DNA of 64,000 nucleotides from contig NZ_CP109430.1 of the NCBI RefSeq assembly GCF_036250735.1, positions 8,866,001 through 8,930,000 of the forward strand, given 5' to 3'. Within the stretch, counting starts at the first letter, position 1. Each line of letters starts with the position of its first letter. Shown one piece after another: positions 25,170-33,219 of this stretch. Position numbers and translations under genes: made by a program. The notes beneath the pieces were generated by a model. It ran no database searches. It was given only the letters and a program-made list of their open reading frames with translations, and was not told the DNA's origin. This DNA comes from Streptosporangium sp. NBC_01495. Its GTDB lineage: Bacteria > Actinomycetota > Actinomycetes > Streptosporangiales > Streptosporangiaceae.

Positions 25170-26315
25170 TCACAGACGCTCGATGATCGTGACGTTGGCC
25201 TGGCCGCCGCCCTCGCACATCGTCTGCAGCCCGTACCGGCCACCGGTCCGCTCCAGCTCGTGCAGGAGTTTGGTCATCAGGATCGCGCCGGTGCCGCCCA
25301 GTGGGTGGCCCAGGGCGATCGCGCCGCCGTTCGGGTTGACCTTGGCCGGGTCGGCGCCCAGGTCGTTGATCCACGCCAGTGGGACGGGGGCGAACGCCTC
25401 GTTGATCTCGGTGACGTCGATGTCCTCGATGGACAGGCCCGCCCTCTTCAGCGCCTTCCGCGTCGCCGGGATCGGCGCGGTCAGCATGTAGACCGGGTCG
25501 TCGCCGGTGAGCGCCAGGGTGACGATGCGCGCCCTGGGGGTCAGGTTGTGGTCGCGGACGGCCTGCTCGGAGGCGATCAGGAGCGCTCCCGAGCCGTCGG
25601 AGATCTGCGAGGAGGTGGCGGCCGTGATCATGCCGTCCTCCTTCAGCGTCCTCAGCGACGCCATCTTCTCCAGCGTGGTGTCCGGGCGCGGGCCCTCGTC
25701 GTCCTCGACACCGTTGATCGGGGCGATCTGGTCCCTGAAATAGCCGTTCGCGACGGCCTTCGAGGCCCGCTGGTGGCTCTCGTACGCGAACCGCTCCAGC
25801 TCCTCGCGCTTGAGGCCCCACTTCTGGCACATGAGTTCCGCGCCGCGGAACTGGGAGATCTCCTGCTTGCCGTACCGCTCCACCCACTTCTCCCCGAAGG
25901 GGAAGGGCATCCCCTTCTCCAGGGCGGTGGTGATGCTCGACCCCATGGGGACGATGCTCATGGATTCCACTCCGGCGGCCACGACGAGGTCCTGGGTGCC
26001 GGAGAGCACGCCCTGGGCCGCGAAGTGGATCGACTGCTGGGAGGAGCCGCACTGGCGGTCGATGGTCACACCGGCGACGTTCTCCGGGAGGCCCGCCGAC
26101 AGCCACGCGTTGCGCGCGATGTCCATGCTCTGCGGGCCGAACTGCATGACACAGCCCATGATCACGTCTTCGACCGCGGACGGGTCGACGCCCGTGCGCT
26201 CGACGAGCGCGCCGAGGGTGTGCGCGGCCAGATCGGTGGGGTGGACGGTGGACAGACCGCCCTTCTTCTTGCCGACGGGGCTGCGGACCGCCCCGACGAT
26301 GTACGCCTCTGCCAC
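25170..26315 (-). CDS. Acetyl-CoA C-acyltransferase (thiolase)
   Basis: A 381-aa thiolase that cleaves or forms beta-ketoacyl-CoA in fatty-acid or steroid degradation or acetoacetyl-CoA metabolism. The nucleophilic Cys lies in TIDRQCGSSQQSIHFAAQG (near residue 90); INEAFAPVPLAW and GGAIALGHPLGGTGA carry the catalytic Asn/His elements; CEGGGQANVTIIERL is the C-terminal Cys loop, with QAN where many relatives have MGxA. GTG 26315 follows CAGGAGG. A 19-bp palindrome lies about 35 bp upstream and may be a TetR-type operator. The long insertion MPFPFGEKWVERYGKQEISQFRG is typical of the steroid/lipid-degradation subgroup (inference). Confidence 0.93.
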   Translation of the reverse strand: MAEAYIVGAVRSPVGKKKGGLSTVHPTDLAAHTLGALVERTGVDPSAVEDVIMGCVMQFGPQSMDIARNAWLSAGLPENVAGVTIDRQCGSSQQSIHFAAQGVLSGTQDLVVAAGVESMSIVPMGSSITTALEKGMPFPFGEKWVERYGKQEISQFRGAELMCQKWGLKREELERFAYESHQRASKAVANGYFRDQIAPINGVEDDEGPRPDTTLEKMASLRTLKEDGMITAATSSQISDGSGALLIASEQAVRDHNLTPRARIVTLALTGDDPVYMLTAPIPATRKALKRAGLSIEDIDVTEINEAFAPVPLAWINDLGADPAKVNPNGGAIALGHPLGGTGAILMTKLLHELERTGGRYGLQTMCEGGGQANVTIIERL

Positions 26316-26350
26316 AGTGCCTCCTGCTTGCGGGACCGAGCTGCCTGCGA

Positions 26351-26369
26351 AACCGAGCAATGTTCGGTT
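26351..26369. promoter_or_regulatory. Probable operator upstream of the thiolase
   Basis: AACCGAGCAATGTTCGGTT is a 19-bp near-perfect palindrome (8 of 9 arm positions match) located 36 bp before the thiolase GTG. Size and position fit a TetR-family repressor site. No TetR gene is adjacent. Confidence 0.5.
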
Positions 26370-26458
26370 ATTAGGAGGTTACAACAGAACCTTTGTCCGC
26401 GCCCCGACGGGAGCCGTCCGCGCGGCGGCGGGGACGGTCGCGCCTTAAGCGGCGCCGC

Positions 26459-27316
26459 TCAGGCCTTCCTGGTGCTCGTCATGGTCGCGTAGGCGATGAC
26501 GTTGTCGGTGTAGTGACCGGTCGCGCGGTTGTAGACGCCGCCGCACGTGATCAGGTGCAGCTGCGGGGTCGGCGACTGGCCGTACACCCGCTGTGTCGGG
26601 AACACCGACTTCTCCGCCTGCTCCAGGCCGCCGACGGTGTAGACGGCGACGATCCCGTCCTTGCGGTGCACCTCGATGACGTCGCCGTTGCGGATCTCGT
26701 GGAGGCGGCTGAACACCGCGCTTCCCGAGCGCGTGTCCTTGTGCCCGAGCATGATCGCGGGGCCCGCCTCACCGGGGGTGGGGCCCGAGCGGTACCAGCC
26801 GACCAGGTTCGGGTTGGCGATCGGCGGCACCTCGATGGCACCCTTCTTGTCGAGCCCGACGGACTCGACCGGCGCGTTGACCCCGAGCCGCGGGATGACC
26901 AGGCGCACCGGGGAGGAGGGCTGCATGGCCGGGGCCGCGGGCAGGCTGGGCAGCGGCGGCGGCACGGTCGGGGGCGCCTGGAAGTAGGGGTTCGCAGGTG
27001 CCGCGGCCGCCAGGTCCCGGGGCGGCAGGGTGGTGCGCTGGTCGGCCAGGCCGTACTCCTCGGGCGCGGCCAGCATGTAGAGCAGGCCCACCAGCACCGT
27101 GACCACCCCGGCGATCCCGGCCAGGATGAGCACCGACCGCATCATCCGGCCGCCGCCGAGGGGCTCCCGCCCCGGCGGCCACTCCTCGTACGGCGGGCCG
27201 TACCCCTGGTGGCCCGGCGACGGATACGGCGGCTGGACCGGGACCGGCCGGTAGTGGGGCGCCGGACCCTGGGGATGCCCGGGGGGCGGCCAGCCGCCCG
27301 GAGGTGGGGTGGTCAT
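26459..27316 (-). CDS. Class F sortase (first pair)
   Basis: A 285-aa membrane transpeptidase that would attach proteins to the cell wall. A Pro/Gly/Tyr-rich cytoplasmic N-terminus (about 1-55) precedes one membrane helix (SVLILAGIAGVVTVLVGLLYML). The catalytic domain has RLVIPRLGVNAPVESVGLD, the His in IMLGHKDTRSGSAVFSRL, and the Cys in LHLITCGGVYNRATGHYTDNVIAYATM, with Arg elements in this terminal strand region. The LITCGG signature fits class F rather than class E. ATG 27316 is 14 bp after the stop of the surface-protein gene, so the two are an operon and the neighbour is its likely substrate. Confidence 0.92.
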   Translation of the reverse strand: MTTPPPGGWPPPGHPQGPAPHYRPVPVQPPYPSPGHQGYGPPYEEWPPGREPLGGGRMMRSVLILAGIAGVVTVLVGLLYMLAAPEEYGLADQRTTLPPRDLAAAAPANPYFQAPPTVPPPLPSLPAAPAMQPSSPVRLVIPRLGVNAPVESVGLDKKGAIEVPPIANPNLVGWYRSGPTPGEAGPAIMLGHKDTRSGSAVFSRLHEIRNGDVIEVHRKDGIVAVYTVGGLEQAEKSVFPTQRVYGQSPTPQLHLITCGGVYNRATGHYTDNVIAYATMTSTRKA

Positions 27317-27329
27317 CCGGCCACCCCGA

Positions 27330-28241
27330 TCAGCCGCGACCGGCGGTGCGACGCCGCAGCACAAGCCCGCCGATCCCGGCGAGCCCCACCATCAGCACGC
27401 CGCTGAGCATGATCATCCGAGCGTCGGGCCCGGAGTCGCCGCCGCCACCCGTGGAGGCCGCACCCTTGGGGGTCTCGTCGATCTGCTCGTCGGGGTTGGG
27501 GTTCGAGGAGGAGGTCCTGGTCTGGGTGACGGTGAGCGTCGGCGTCGCCCTGGGGGTCGTGGTGGTCGGGGTGGGGGTCGGCGTCGGGGTGGGGGTCGGG
27601 CTGGCCGACTGGCTGGGAGTGCCCGTTCCCACGGTCACCCGCAGCGCGGCGGCGGAGGCCTGGGCGGACGCCTGGGTGTCGGCCAGAAGGTTGCACACCA
27701 GCACCTCGACGTCGGCGGCCGTGGCTCCCGCCGCGGGGCCGAAGAGCAGGCTGAAGGAGTCGGGCTTGAAGGCCACGACGCCGGTCGCGCTGGGAGTCGC
27801 CGTGACCACCAGCGTCGGCAGGGTGAGCGGCTGGCCGGACGTCATCGCCGCGGCGGGAGCGGTGACGGCGACCGGGCGAAGCTCGGAGGGAACCGCGAGG
27901 ACCCCCGCGGGAGTCGCGTCGATCTGCACGTCGGCGTCGAGAATGAGAGACAGGGACGCGGGGATGACCGTAGGCGCGACGACGGTGCCGGTCGGGGCAA
28001 TCTTCCAGGTCGCCACGACGGGGGAGTTCGTCACCGCCGACGTCGGACCGGTGAGCTCCATCTGGAACGTCTGCGTCGCCGACGGTGACGCCGCGCCGGG
28101 GACCGTGCAGCTGTACGCGACCGGTTTGGGCGCGGCGTAGATGGAGGCGAGCGCGGGGAACGCACCGAAGATGACTGCGCCCGCCGCAGCGATCACGGCT
28201 GTCTTGACCGCGACGCGCAGCCGCGTCTTGGACTTCAGCAC
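27330..28241 (-). CDS. Surface protein, probable substrate of the adjacent sortase
   Basis: A 303-aa exported protein. The signal peptide (KTAVIAAAGAVIFGAFPALA) is followed by a beta-rich domain with a Cys pair (YSCTVPG near residue 45 and VLVCNLLAD near 190). Next comes a Thr/Pro-rich spacer with alternating PT repeats. The C-terminus has AASTGGGGDSG, a membrane helix (MIMLSGVLMVGLAGIGGLVL) and an RRR tail. No LPXTG is present; AASTG is the candidate sorting motif. GTG 28241 follows GAGGAGAA. The layout matches the pair at 40.3-42.5 kb. The biological role, adhesion or sporulation-related envelope function, is unknown. Confidence 0.83.
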   Translation of the reverse strand: MLKSKTRLRVAVKTAVIAAAGAVIFGAFPALASIYAAPKPVAYSCTVPGAASPSATQTFQMELTGPTSAVTNSPVVATWKIAPTGTVVAPTVIPASLSLILDADVQIDATPAGVLAVPSELRPVAVTAPAAAMTSGQPLTLPTLVVTATPSATGVVAFKPDSFSLLFGPAAGATAADVEVLVCNLLADTQASAQASAAALRVTVGTGTPSQSASPTPTPTPTPTPTTTTPRATPTLTVTQTRTSSSNPNPDEQIDETPKGAASTGGGGDSGPDARMIMLSGVLMVGLAGIGGLVLRRRTAGRG

Positions 28242-28576
28242 AGTTTCTCCTCGTTCCAGATTGATCGACCGGCGCACCGGCCGCCGAGGCCTACAGATTG
28301 TGGTCAAGGTTCGGCATAGATCCTACGAACAGAGACCGGGACACGCGAGCAAGTCGGCTAAACGGACACAAATTCCCATCTATCCCACAGCAAACGACAC
28401 CGTACATCGGTAAAGCCCTCAGTGGTGGGTCGGGTAGGGCCCCTGTTGGACCCCGGACGGGGCGAAGACGTCTCCCGAAGTCCGGCCGAGGGACTCGCCG
28501 CGCACCCGGCCGTCCGATGGACCGGCGGTCCGGTATCGGCAATCAGTGTCTGGATATATGGAAAAGACCAGGTCAA

Positions 28577-28593
28577 GACTGGTGATACCAGTC
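28577..28593. promoter_or_regulatory. GntR/FadR-like palindrome
   Basis: GACTGGTGATACCAGTC is a perfect 7-bp inverted repeat around GAT, further flanked by CCAGG/CTGG. TGGT-N3-ACCA resembles operators of the FadR branch of the GntR family. The gene it controls is not certain; the transporter operon starts 500 bp downstream. Confidence 0.45.
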
Positions 28594-28682
28594 CTGGAGA
28601 TCACCATCCGCGGAGCATCATCGGGCAGGCTGGAACCTGCGATGAGCCCAATTCGGACGCTCCGAATACCCCTCTGGGTTGC

Positions 28683-28694
28683 TGAAATATTTCA
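28683..28694. promoter_or_regulatory. AT-rich 12-bp palindrome
   Basis: TGAAATATTTCA is a perfect dyad in otherwise GC-rich DNA, about 400 bp upstream of the transporter operon. It could be an operator. No matching regulator gene is seen nearby. Confidence 0.4.
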
Positions 28695-28791
28695 TCGACA
28701 CGGACACGGTGATCATCGGCCCGGTCGCCCGCACCCCACGCGATGCGGGTCGCGGTGGCGACTCGGCCGGTTCCCGTTCGGAGAGGATTCG

Positions 28792-28968
28792 ATGAAGGGC
28801 ACACGAGCGGATATACGGGTCATGAAGAGCATCCACCGCGCCCTCGGTCCGGCGAACCGCGTGGATCTCTCCGCGCCGAAGGGCCGAAGGGCCGAGGACT
28901 CCCCGGTGGCACGGCGCGCCCGCCGAACGCCCCCTCCGTGCGGTGACGACACGGTGACGACACGGTGA
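28792..28968 (+). CDS. Doubtful small open reading frame
   Basis: A 58-codon frame, MKGTRADIRVMKSIHRALGP then a basic, Arg/Pro-rich tail. CGGAGAGGATTCG precedes the ATG, a reasonable Shine-Dalgarno. There is no recognisable domain, signal or membrane segment. It could be a leader peptide of the transporter operon or chance. Listed because of its RBS only. Confidence 0.25.
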   Translation: MKGTRADIRVMKSIHRALGPANRVDLSAPKGRRAEDSPVARRARRTPPPCGDDTVTTR

Positions 28969-29090
28969 CGACCATCCCCGGGCTCCCCCGGCAGCCCCCT
29001 CCCCCGCTCGGCCGCGAGCCCCTCCCCGGGACTCGCTCCCAGCGGACGAATCAGCGTCTCCCCTGAGATTTCCCCACCGGAAGGATTGAG

Positions 29091-29762
29091 ATGAGCACGC
29101 CGGTTGCATCGCAGGCGCGCGGCGGGCAGTTGCCCCGCCGGCGGATCCCGGCGAGATGGATCGCCGTCGCCCTCGCGACGGCCCTCCTGGCGGCCATCGG
29201 GTTCAGCACCCAGTACCGTCCGGCGGAATCGGTCGCGGCGGGTCCCAGGCGGTTCGACCCGACCGTGTACGGAGCGCGGACGTACGAGGACAAGGTCGTG
29301 CCCGTGGTCGAGAGAAAGGCCGTCGAGCTGCCCGTACTGGTGAGGGCCATGACCGACGACATGAAGGGGGCCGAAAAGCAGTACGGCGTCCGGCAGGGCA
29401 ACGGCCCCTACAACTTCGCGGTCAAGGGCACCGGAACGGCCGGGGCGGTGGAGTCGGGGCTGATGCCCGTGGCCGTACGGGGGCTGCCTCCCCACACCCG
29501 GGTGTCGCTACAGGTCGGTCCGGTCATCAACGGCACGGCGCTGCGGGACGTGGTCGGGTTCATCACCTTCGAGCAGTTCCTCAACCAGGTGGAGTACGCC
29601 GACGCCGCCACCGCGCTGAACGACCAGATGCGGGAGAAGCTGCTGAAGCACCTGGACGCGCCGGGGCTGAAGGGCAAGAAGATCTCCTTCGTCGGGGCCT
29701 TCAGCTTCCTCACCCCCTCCGTCGTGACCATCACCCCGGTCTCGATCAAGGAGACTTCGTGA
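29091..29762 (+). CDS. DUF2291 family periplasmic/extracytoplasmic protein
   Basis: A 223-aa membrane-anchored protein. The basic start RGGQLPRRRIPARW precedes one helix (IAVALATALLAAIGFSTQY). The extracytoplasmic part has FDPTVYGARTYEDKVVPVVERKAVELPVLV and FITFEQFLNQVEYADAATALNDQM, fitting DUF2291, a family found in the operons of RbsA/MglA-type sugar or nucleoside ABC transporters. GGAAGGATTGAG precedes ATG 29091. Its stop overlaps the ATPase GTG (GTGA). It lacks the lipobox Cys seen in many relatives. The exact role is unknown; it probably assists substrate capture. Confidence 0.82.
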   Translation: MSTPVASQARGGQLPRRRIPARWIAVALATALLAAIGFSTQYRPAESVAAGPRRFDPTVYGARTYEDKVVPVVERKAVELPVLVRAMTDDMKGAEKQYGVRQGNGPYNFAVKGTGTAGAVESGLMPVAVRGLPPHTRVSLQVGPVINGTALRDVVGFITFEQFLNQVEYADAATALNDQMREKLLKHLDAPGLKGKKISFVGAFSFLTPSVVTITPVSIKETS

Positions 29763-31312
29763 GGACCCCGGCCGTCAACGTCCTGAGCGCCCGTGACGTC
29801 ACCAAGGTGTACGGGGACACGCCCACGCTCAGGGGAGTCGACTTCGACGTCGCCGCCGGCCGGGTGACCGCGCTCTTCGGCGAGAACGGGGCCGGCAAGT
29901 CGACCCTGATGAGGATCCTCTCCGGGATCGAGCGCCCCACCGCCGGCCATGTCGAGCTCGACGGCGAGCCCGTCAGATTCGTGTCGCCCCGCGACGCCGC
30001 CGACCGGGGTGTCTCGATCGTCCACCAGGGGCTCAGCCTCTGCCCAAACCTAAGCATCCAGGACAACCTGTTCCTGGCCCGGGAGATCTGCGGGGGTCCC
30101 TGGGTGATCGACCGCTCGTCCCAGCGGGCCACCACCGCGGCGATCCTCCACAGCCTGGAGGAGTATCTGGATCCCGGCCTGCTGGTCGGTGACCTGACGC
30201 CGGGCGAGCAGCAGATCGTCGAGATCGCGCGGGCGCTCCTCCAGGAGGCCCGAGTGCTGATCATGGACGAGCCCACCTCGGCGCTCACCGCCCCGGAGAT
30301 CGAGGTCCTGTTCCGGGTCATCAGGGAGCTGACCGCGAACGGGGTGGCGATCGTCTACGTCTCCGCGCACCTGGAGGAGGCGCTGGAGATCGCCGACGAC
30401 GTCGCCGTCCTGCGGGACGGGCGGCTGATCGCCACGGCGGACGCCGAGAACGTCGACGTCCGGTGGATCGTGGAGCGGACGACCGACCGCGACCAGGGCG
30501 ACCTGTTCCCGCACCACACCCCGGCCACCGGGGCGGAGGTGCTGGCGCTGCGCGGCCTCGTGGTGGCCGACCCGGCCAATCCCGGCCGGCTCGCGATCGA
30601 CGATCTCTCCCTGACCGTCGGGGAGGGCGAGATCGTGGGGATCTACGGCATGACGGGCTCGGGCCGCACCGAGTTGCTGGAGGCGCTCGCCGGCCGGATC
30701 CCCTCGCAGTCGGGCGAGATCCTGCTCTCCGGCGTCCCGCTGGAGCGCGCGGGGATTCGCGACCGCATCGGCCTGGGCATGGTCCTGGTCCCCGGGGACC
30801 GGTGGCGCGACGGCCTCGTCCAGACGATGTCGGTCGGGGAGAACCTCTCTCTGGCCGGGCTGGGCAGGTTCGTCCGGCGGCTGCTCGTCTCCCGTGACCG
30901 CGAGCGGGACGCCGTCAACCAGATGATCACCGGCATCGCCGTCGGGAGGGACGGCACGGAGGCGCCCATCGCGTCGCTGAGCGGCGGCGACCAGCAGAAA
31001 GTGGTCATCGGCAGGGCGTTGCTGACCACTCCCCGGGTACTCCTGCTGGACGAGCCCTCCCGCGGCGTCGACACCGACGCCAGGGCGGACATCTTCGAAC
31101 TCATGGCCGCACGGGCGGAACGTGGCATGGCCGTCGTCTTCACCACCTCGGACGCCGAGGAGGCCCTGCGCGTCCCCGACCGGCTGCTGGTGCTCGCCTG
31201 CGGAGCCCTCGCCGGCGAGTTCCGGCGCGGCGAGATAACCCGGGAGAAGCTGATGAGGGTGTCGGACGGCACCACCGTCAACACGGACGAGGACGAGGAG
31301 GGAGCGGGGTGA
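29759..31312 (+). CDS. Sugar/nucleoside-type ABC transporter ATP-binding protein (RbsA/MglA-like)
   Basis: A 517-aa duplicated ATPase that powers uptake. The first domain has Walker A GENGAGKST (near residue 40), GSLS-like degenerate signature LTPGEQQIVEIARALL and Walker B VLIMDEPTSALT. The second has a degenerate P-loop GMTGSGRTELLEAL, signature SLSGGDQQKVVIGRALL and Walker B VLLLDEPSRGVD. This is the usual two-domain layout for ribose, xylose, galactose or nucleoside importers. GTG 29759 follows AAGGAGACTTC and overlaps DUF2291; its own stop overlaps the permease start. Confidence 0.94.
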   Translation: MRTPAVNVLSARDVTKVYGDTPTLRGVDFDVAAGRVTALFGENGAGKSTLMRILSGIERPTAGHVELDGEPVRFVSPRDAADRGVSIVHQGLSLCPNLSIQDNLFLAREICGGPWVIDRSSQRATTAAILHSLEEYLDPGLLVGDLTPGEQQIVEIARALLQEARVLIMDEPTSALTAPEIEVLFRVIRELTANGVAIVYVSAHLEEALEIADDVAVLRDGRLIATADAENVDVRWIVERTTDRDQGDLFPHHTPATGAEVLALRGLVVADPANPGRLAIDDLSLTVGEGEIVGIYGMTGSGRTELLEALAGRIPSQSGEILLSGVPLERAGIRDRIGLGMVLVPGDRWRDGLVQTMSVGENLSLAGLGRFVRRLLVSRDRERDAVNQMITGIAVGRDGTEAPIASLSGGDQQKVVIGRALLTTPRVLLLDEPSRGVDTDARADIFELMAARAERGMAVVFTTSDAEEALRVPDRLLVLACGALAGEFRRGEITREKLMRVSDGTTVNTDEDEEGAG

Positions 31313-32421
31313 TACCTCGGGAAACGTCCCCCGCACCGGCCTCGCCCGGCCACTCCCCGCCGAAGAGGTCCGCGGCCGAGGCACGCCGTCTGTCGCTGGT
31401 GAACGGCCTGTTCGAGCTGCGGGCGCTCATCGCGCTCGTGGTCGTGGTCGTGGTCTTCGGCCTGCTGTCGGAGTCCTTTCTCACCCTGCCGAACCTCATC
31501 ACGATGACCAAACACGTCGCGATCAACGCGGTGATCGCGCTCGGCATGCTGCTGGTCATCCTCAAGGGCGGCATCGACCTGTCGGTGGGCTCGATCGTCG
31601 GGCTCTCCGGGGTCGTCGCCGGCGAGTTGCTCGAAGGGCTCAACCTCGGGTTCGCCGACGCGGTCGCCTACCCGCCCGTGTGGGGCGTGATCGTGCTCTG
31701 CGTCGCGGTCGGCATGCTCGTCGGCCTGGTGAACGGCATCGTCATCACCCGCTTCAACGTGGCGCCGTTCATCGCGACGTTCGGCATGTTGTACGTGGCG
31801 CGGGGAATCGCGCTGCTGATCTCCGGCGGCTCGACCTACCCCAACCTGGACGGCAACCCCGACCTCGCCAACACCGGCTTCGAGGTCCTCGGCAACGGGC
31901 GCCCGCTCGGCCTCCCGATGGCGATCTGGATCATGATCTTCCTCGCCGCCGTCGTCACGCCGGTGCTCACCAGGACGCCGTTCGGGCGGTGGCTGTACGC
32001 CGCGGGCGGCAACGAGCGAGCCGCGGAGCTCTCCGGGGTCCCGGTCGAACGCGTCAAGATGTCCGTGTATGTGATCTCCGGCGCCTGTGCCGCGCTCGCG
32101 GGTCTCATCATCGCCTCGGAGCTGACCTCGGCGACGCCGATGGCCGGTGAGATGTACGAGCTCAACGCGATCACCGCGGTGCTCCTCGGCGGCGCCGCGC
32201 TGAGCGGAGGGCGCGGCACGGTGCGAGGCACCCTCATCGGGGCCTTCGTCATCGGCTTCCTCTCCGACGGCCTGGTGCTCGTGGGCGTGTCGACGTCCTG
32301 GCAGCTCACCATCAAGGGGGCCTTGCTCGTTCTCGCCGTGATGCTGGACCAGGGGCAGCGACGGTTCCAGCGGCGCGGGGCCACCGCGTCGGCGATGGCC
32401 GCCGACAGGCGGCCGGGCTGA
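31309..32421 (+). CDS. Sugar/nucleoside-type ABC transporter permease (RbsC-like)
   Basis: A 370-aa integral membrane permease with about eight to ten helices. A basic, Pro-rich N-terminal extension (about 35 residues) precedes LRALIALVVVVVVFGLLS. Family segments include LGMLLVILKGGIDLSVGSIVGLSGVVAG, NVAPFIATFGMLYVARGIALLISGG, GRWLYAAGGNERAAELSGV and ELNAITAVLLGGAALSGGRGTV. It starts at GTG 31309 within the ATPase stop region. No substrate-binding protein follows; the next genes, 207 bp on, encode a molybdenum hydroxylase. Confidence 0.94.
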   Translation: MIPRETSPAPASPGHSPPKRSAAEARRLSLVNGLFELRALIALVVVVVVFGLLSESFLTLPNLITMTKHVAINAVIALGMLLVILKGGIDLSVGSIVGLSGVVAGELLEGLNLGFADAVAYPPVWGVIVLCVAVGMLVGLVNGIVITRFNVAPFIATFGMLYVARGIALLISGGSTYPNLDGNPDLANTGFEVLGNGRPLGLPMAIWIMIFLAAVVTPVLTRTPFGRWLYAAGGNERAAELSGVPVERVKMSVYVISGACAALAGLIIASELTSATPMAGEMYELNAITAVLLGGAALSGGRGTVRGTLIGAFVIGFLSDGLVLVGVSTSWQLTIKGALLVLAVMLDQGQRRFQRRGATASAMAADRRPG

Positions 32422-32628
32422 CCCGCCCTGCCGGCCGGCTGACATCGGGCCGCTCCCGGCCGCCCCGGCTGCTCCGAGCCACCTCGGGCCACTCGGACCG
32501 GGATCGCGCCGGTCTTGGCGCCCCTTTAGCTCCCCCGTGATTCTCGAAGCGGCAGGATTGCCGCTTCTTTTGGATTTTCAGATTAATAGGAAATCCACCC
32601 CTCATCAGGGAATTGACAGGATAAACGC

Positions 32629-33219
32629 ATGGCAGTCGAAGCGTTCGGCAGCGATATCACGCTGCGCATCAACGGTGCCGACCACTCCGTCTCCCTGGAC
32701 AACCGGGTGACCCTCCTGGACGCGCTACGGGAGCATCTCGGGCTGACCGGGACGAAGAAGGGATGCGACCACGGGCAGTGCGGGGCGTGCACGGTCCTGC
32801 TGGACGGCCGCCGGGTGAACAGTTGCCTGACGCTCGCCGTCACGGCCGCCGGGCAGGAGATCGTCACCATCGAGGGGGTGGCAGGCCTGGCCCGCACGGA
32901 CGACCTGCACCCCGTACAGCGGGCGTTCCTCGACCACGACGGCTTCCAGTGCGGCTACTGCACGCCGGGCCAGATCTGCTCGGCCATCGGCGCGCTCGAC
33001 GAGGCGGAACGGGGCTGGCCGAGCCACGTCACCGAGGACGTCGCCGCGGGCGTCGCCTCCAGCGGCGCCCTGGACGCCGAGGAGGTCCGCGAGCGGATGA
33101 GCGGCAACCTCTGCCGATGCGGGGCGTACGCCGGGATCGTCGAAGCCGTCCTCGACGCGGCCGGCGGGGGAAGCCCGGAGCCGGTCCTCGCCGGGCGGAA
33201 TCGCGGAGGCGCGCGATGA
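32629..33219 (+). CDS. [2Fe-2S] subunit of molybdenum hydroxylase (PaoA/YagT-like)
   Basis: A 196-aa electron-transfer subunit. The plant-type ferredoxin domain has KKGCDHGQCGACTVLLDGRRVNSC (near residues 44-68); the helical domain has GFQCGYCTPGQICSAIGAL and NLCRCGAYAGIVEAV, giving the ligands for two [2Fe-2S] clusters. An insertion of about 30 residues (WPSHVTEDVAAGVASSGALDAEEV) between the last two motifs is shared with YagT-type proteins. No Tat signal is seen, so the enzyme is likely cytosolic. ATGA overlap with the FAD subunit indicates an operon. Confidence 0.95.
   Translation: MAVEAFGSDITLRINGADHSVSLDNRVTLLDALREHLGLTGTKKGCDHGQCGACTVLLDGRRVNSCLTLAVTAAGQEIVTIEGVAGLARTDDLHPVQRAFLDHDGFQCGYCTPGQICSAIGALDEAERGWPSHVTEDVAAGVASSGALDAEEVRERMSGNLCRCGAYAGIVEAVLDAAGGGSPEPVLAGRNRGGAR

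Larger units (their letters stand above)
28242..29090. other. Long regulatory gap between surface protein and transporter operon
   Basis: About 850 bp with two palindromes (28577-28593 and 28683-28694) and one doubtful 58-codon frame (28792-28968). It separates divergent units and therefore must include promoters for both. The usual substrate-binding-protein gene that precedes DUF2291 transport operons is absent here; I see no remnant of it. Confidence 0.6.
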
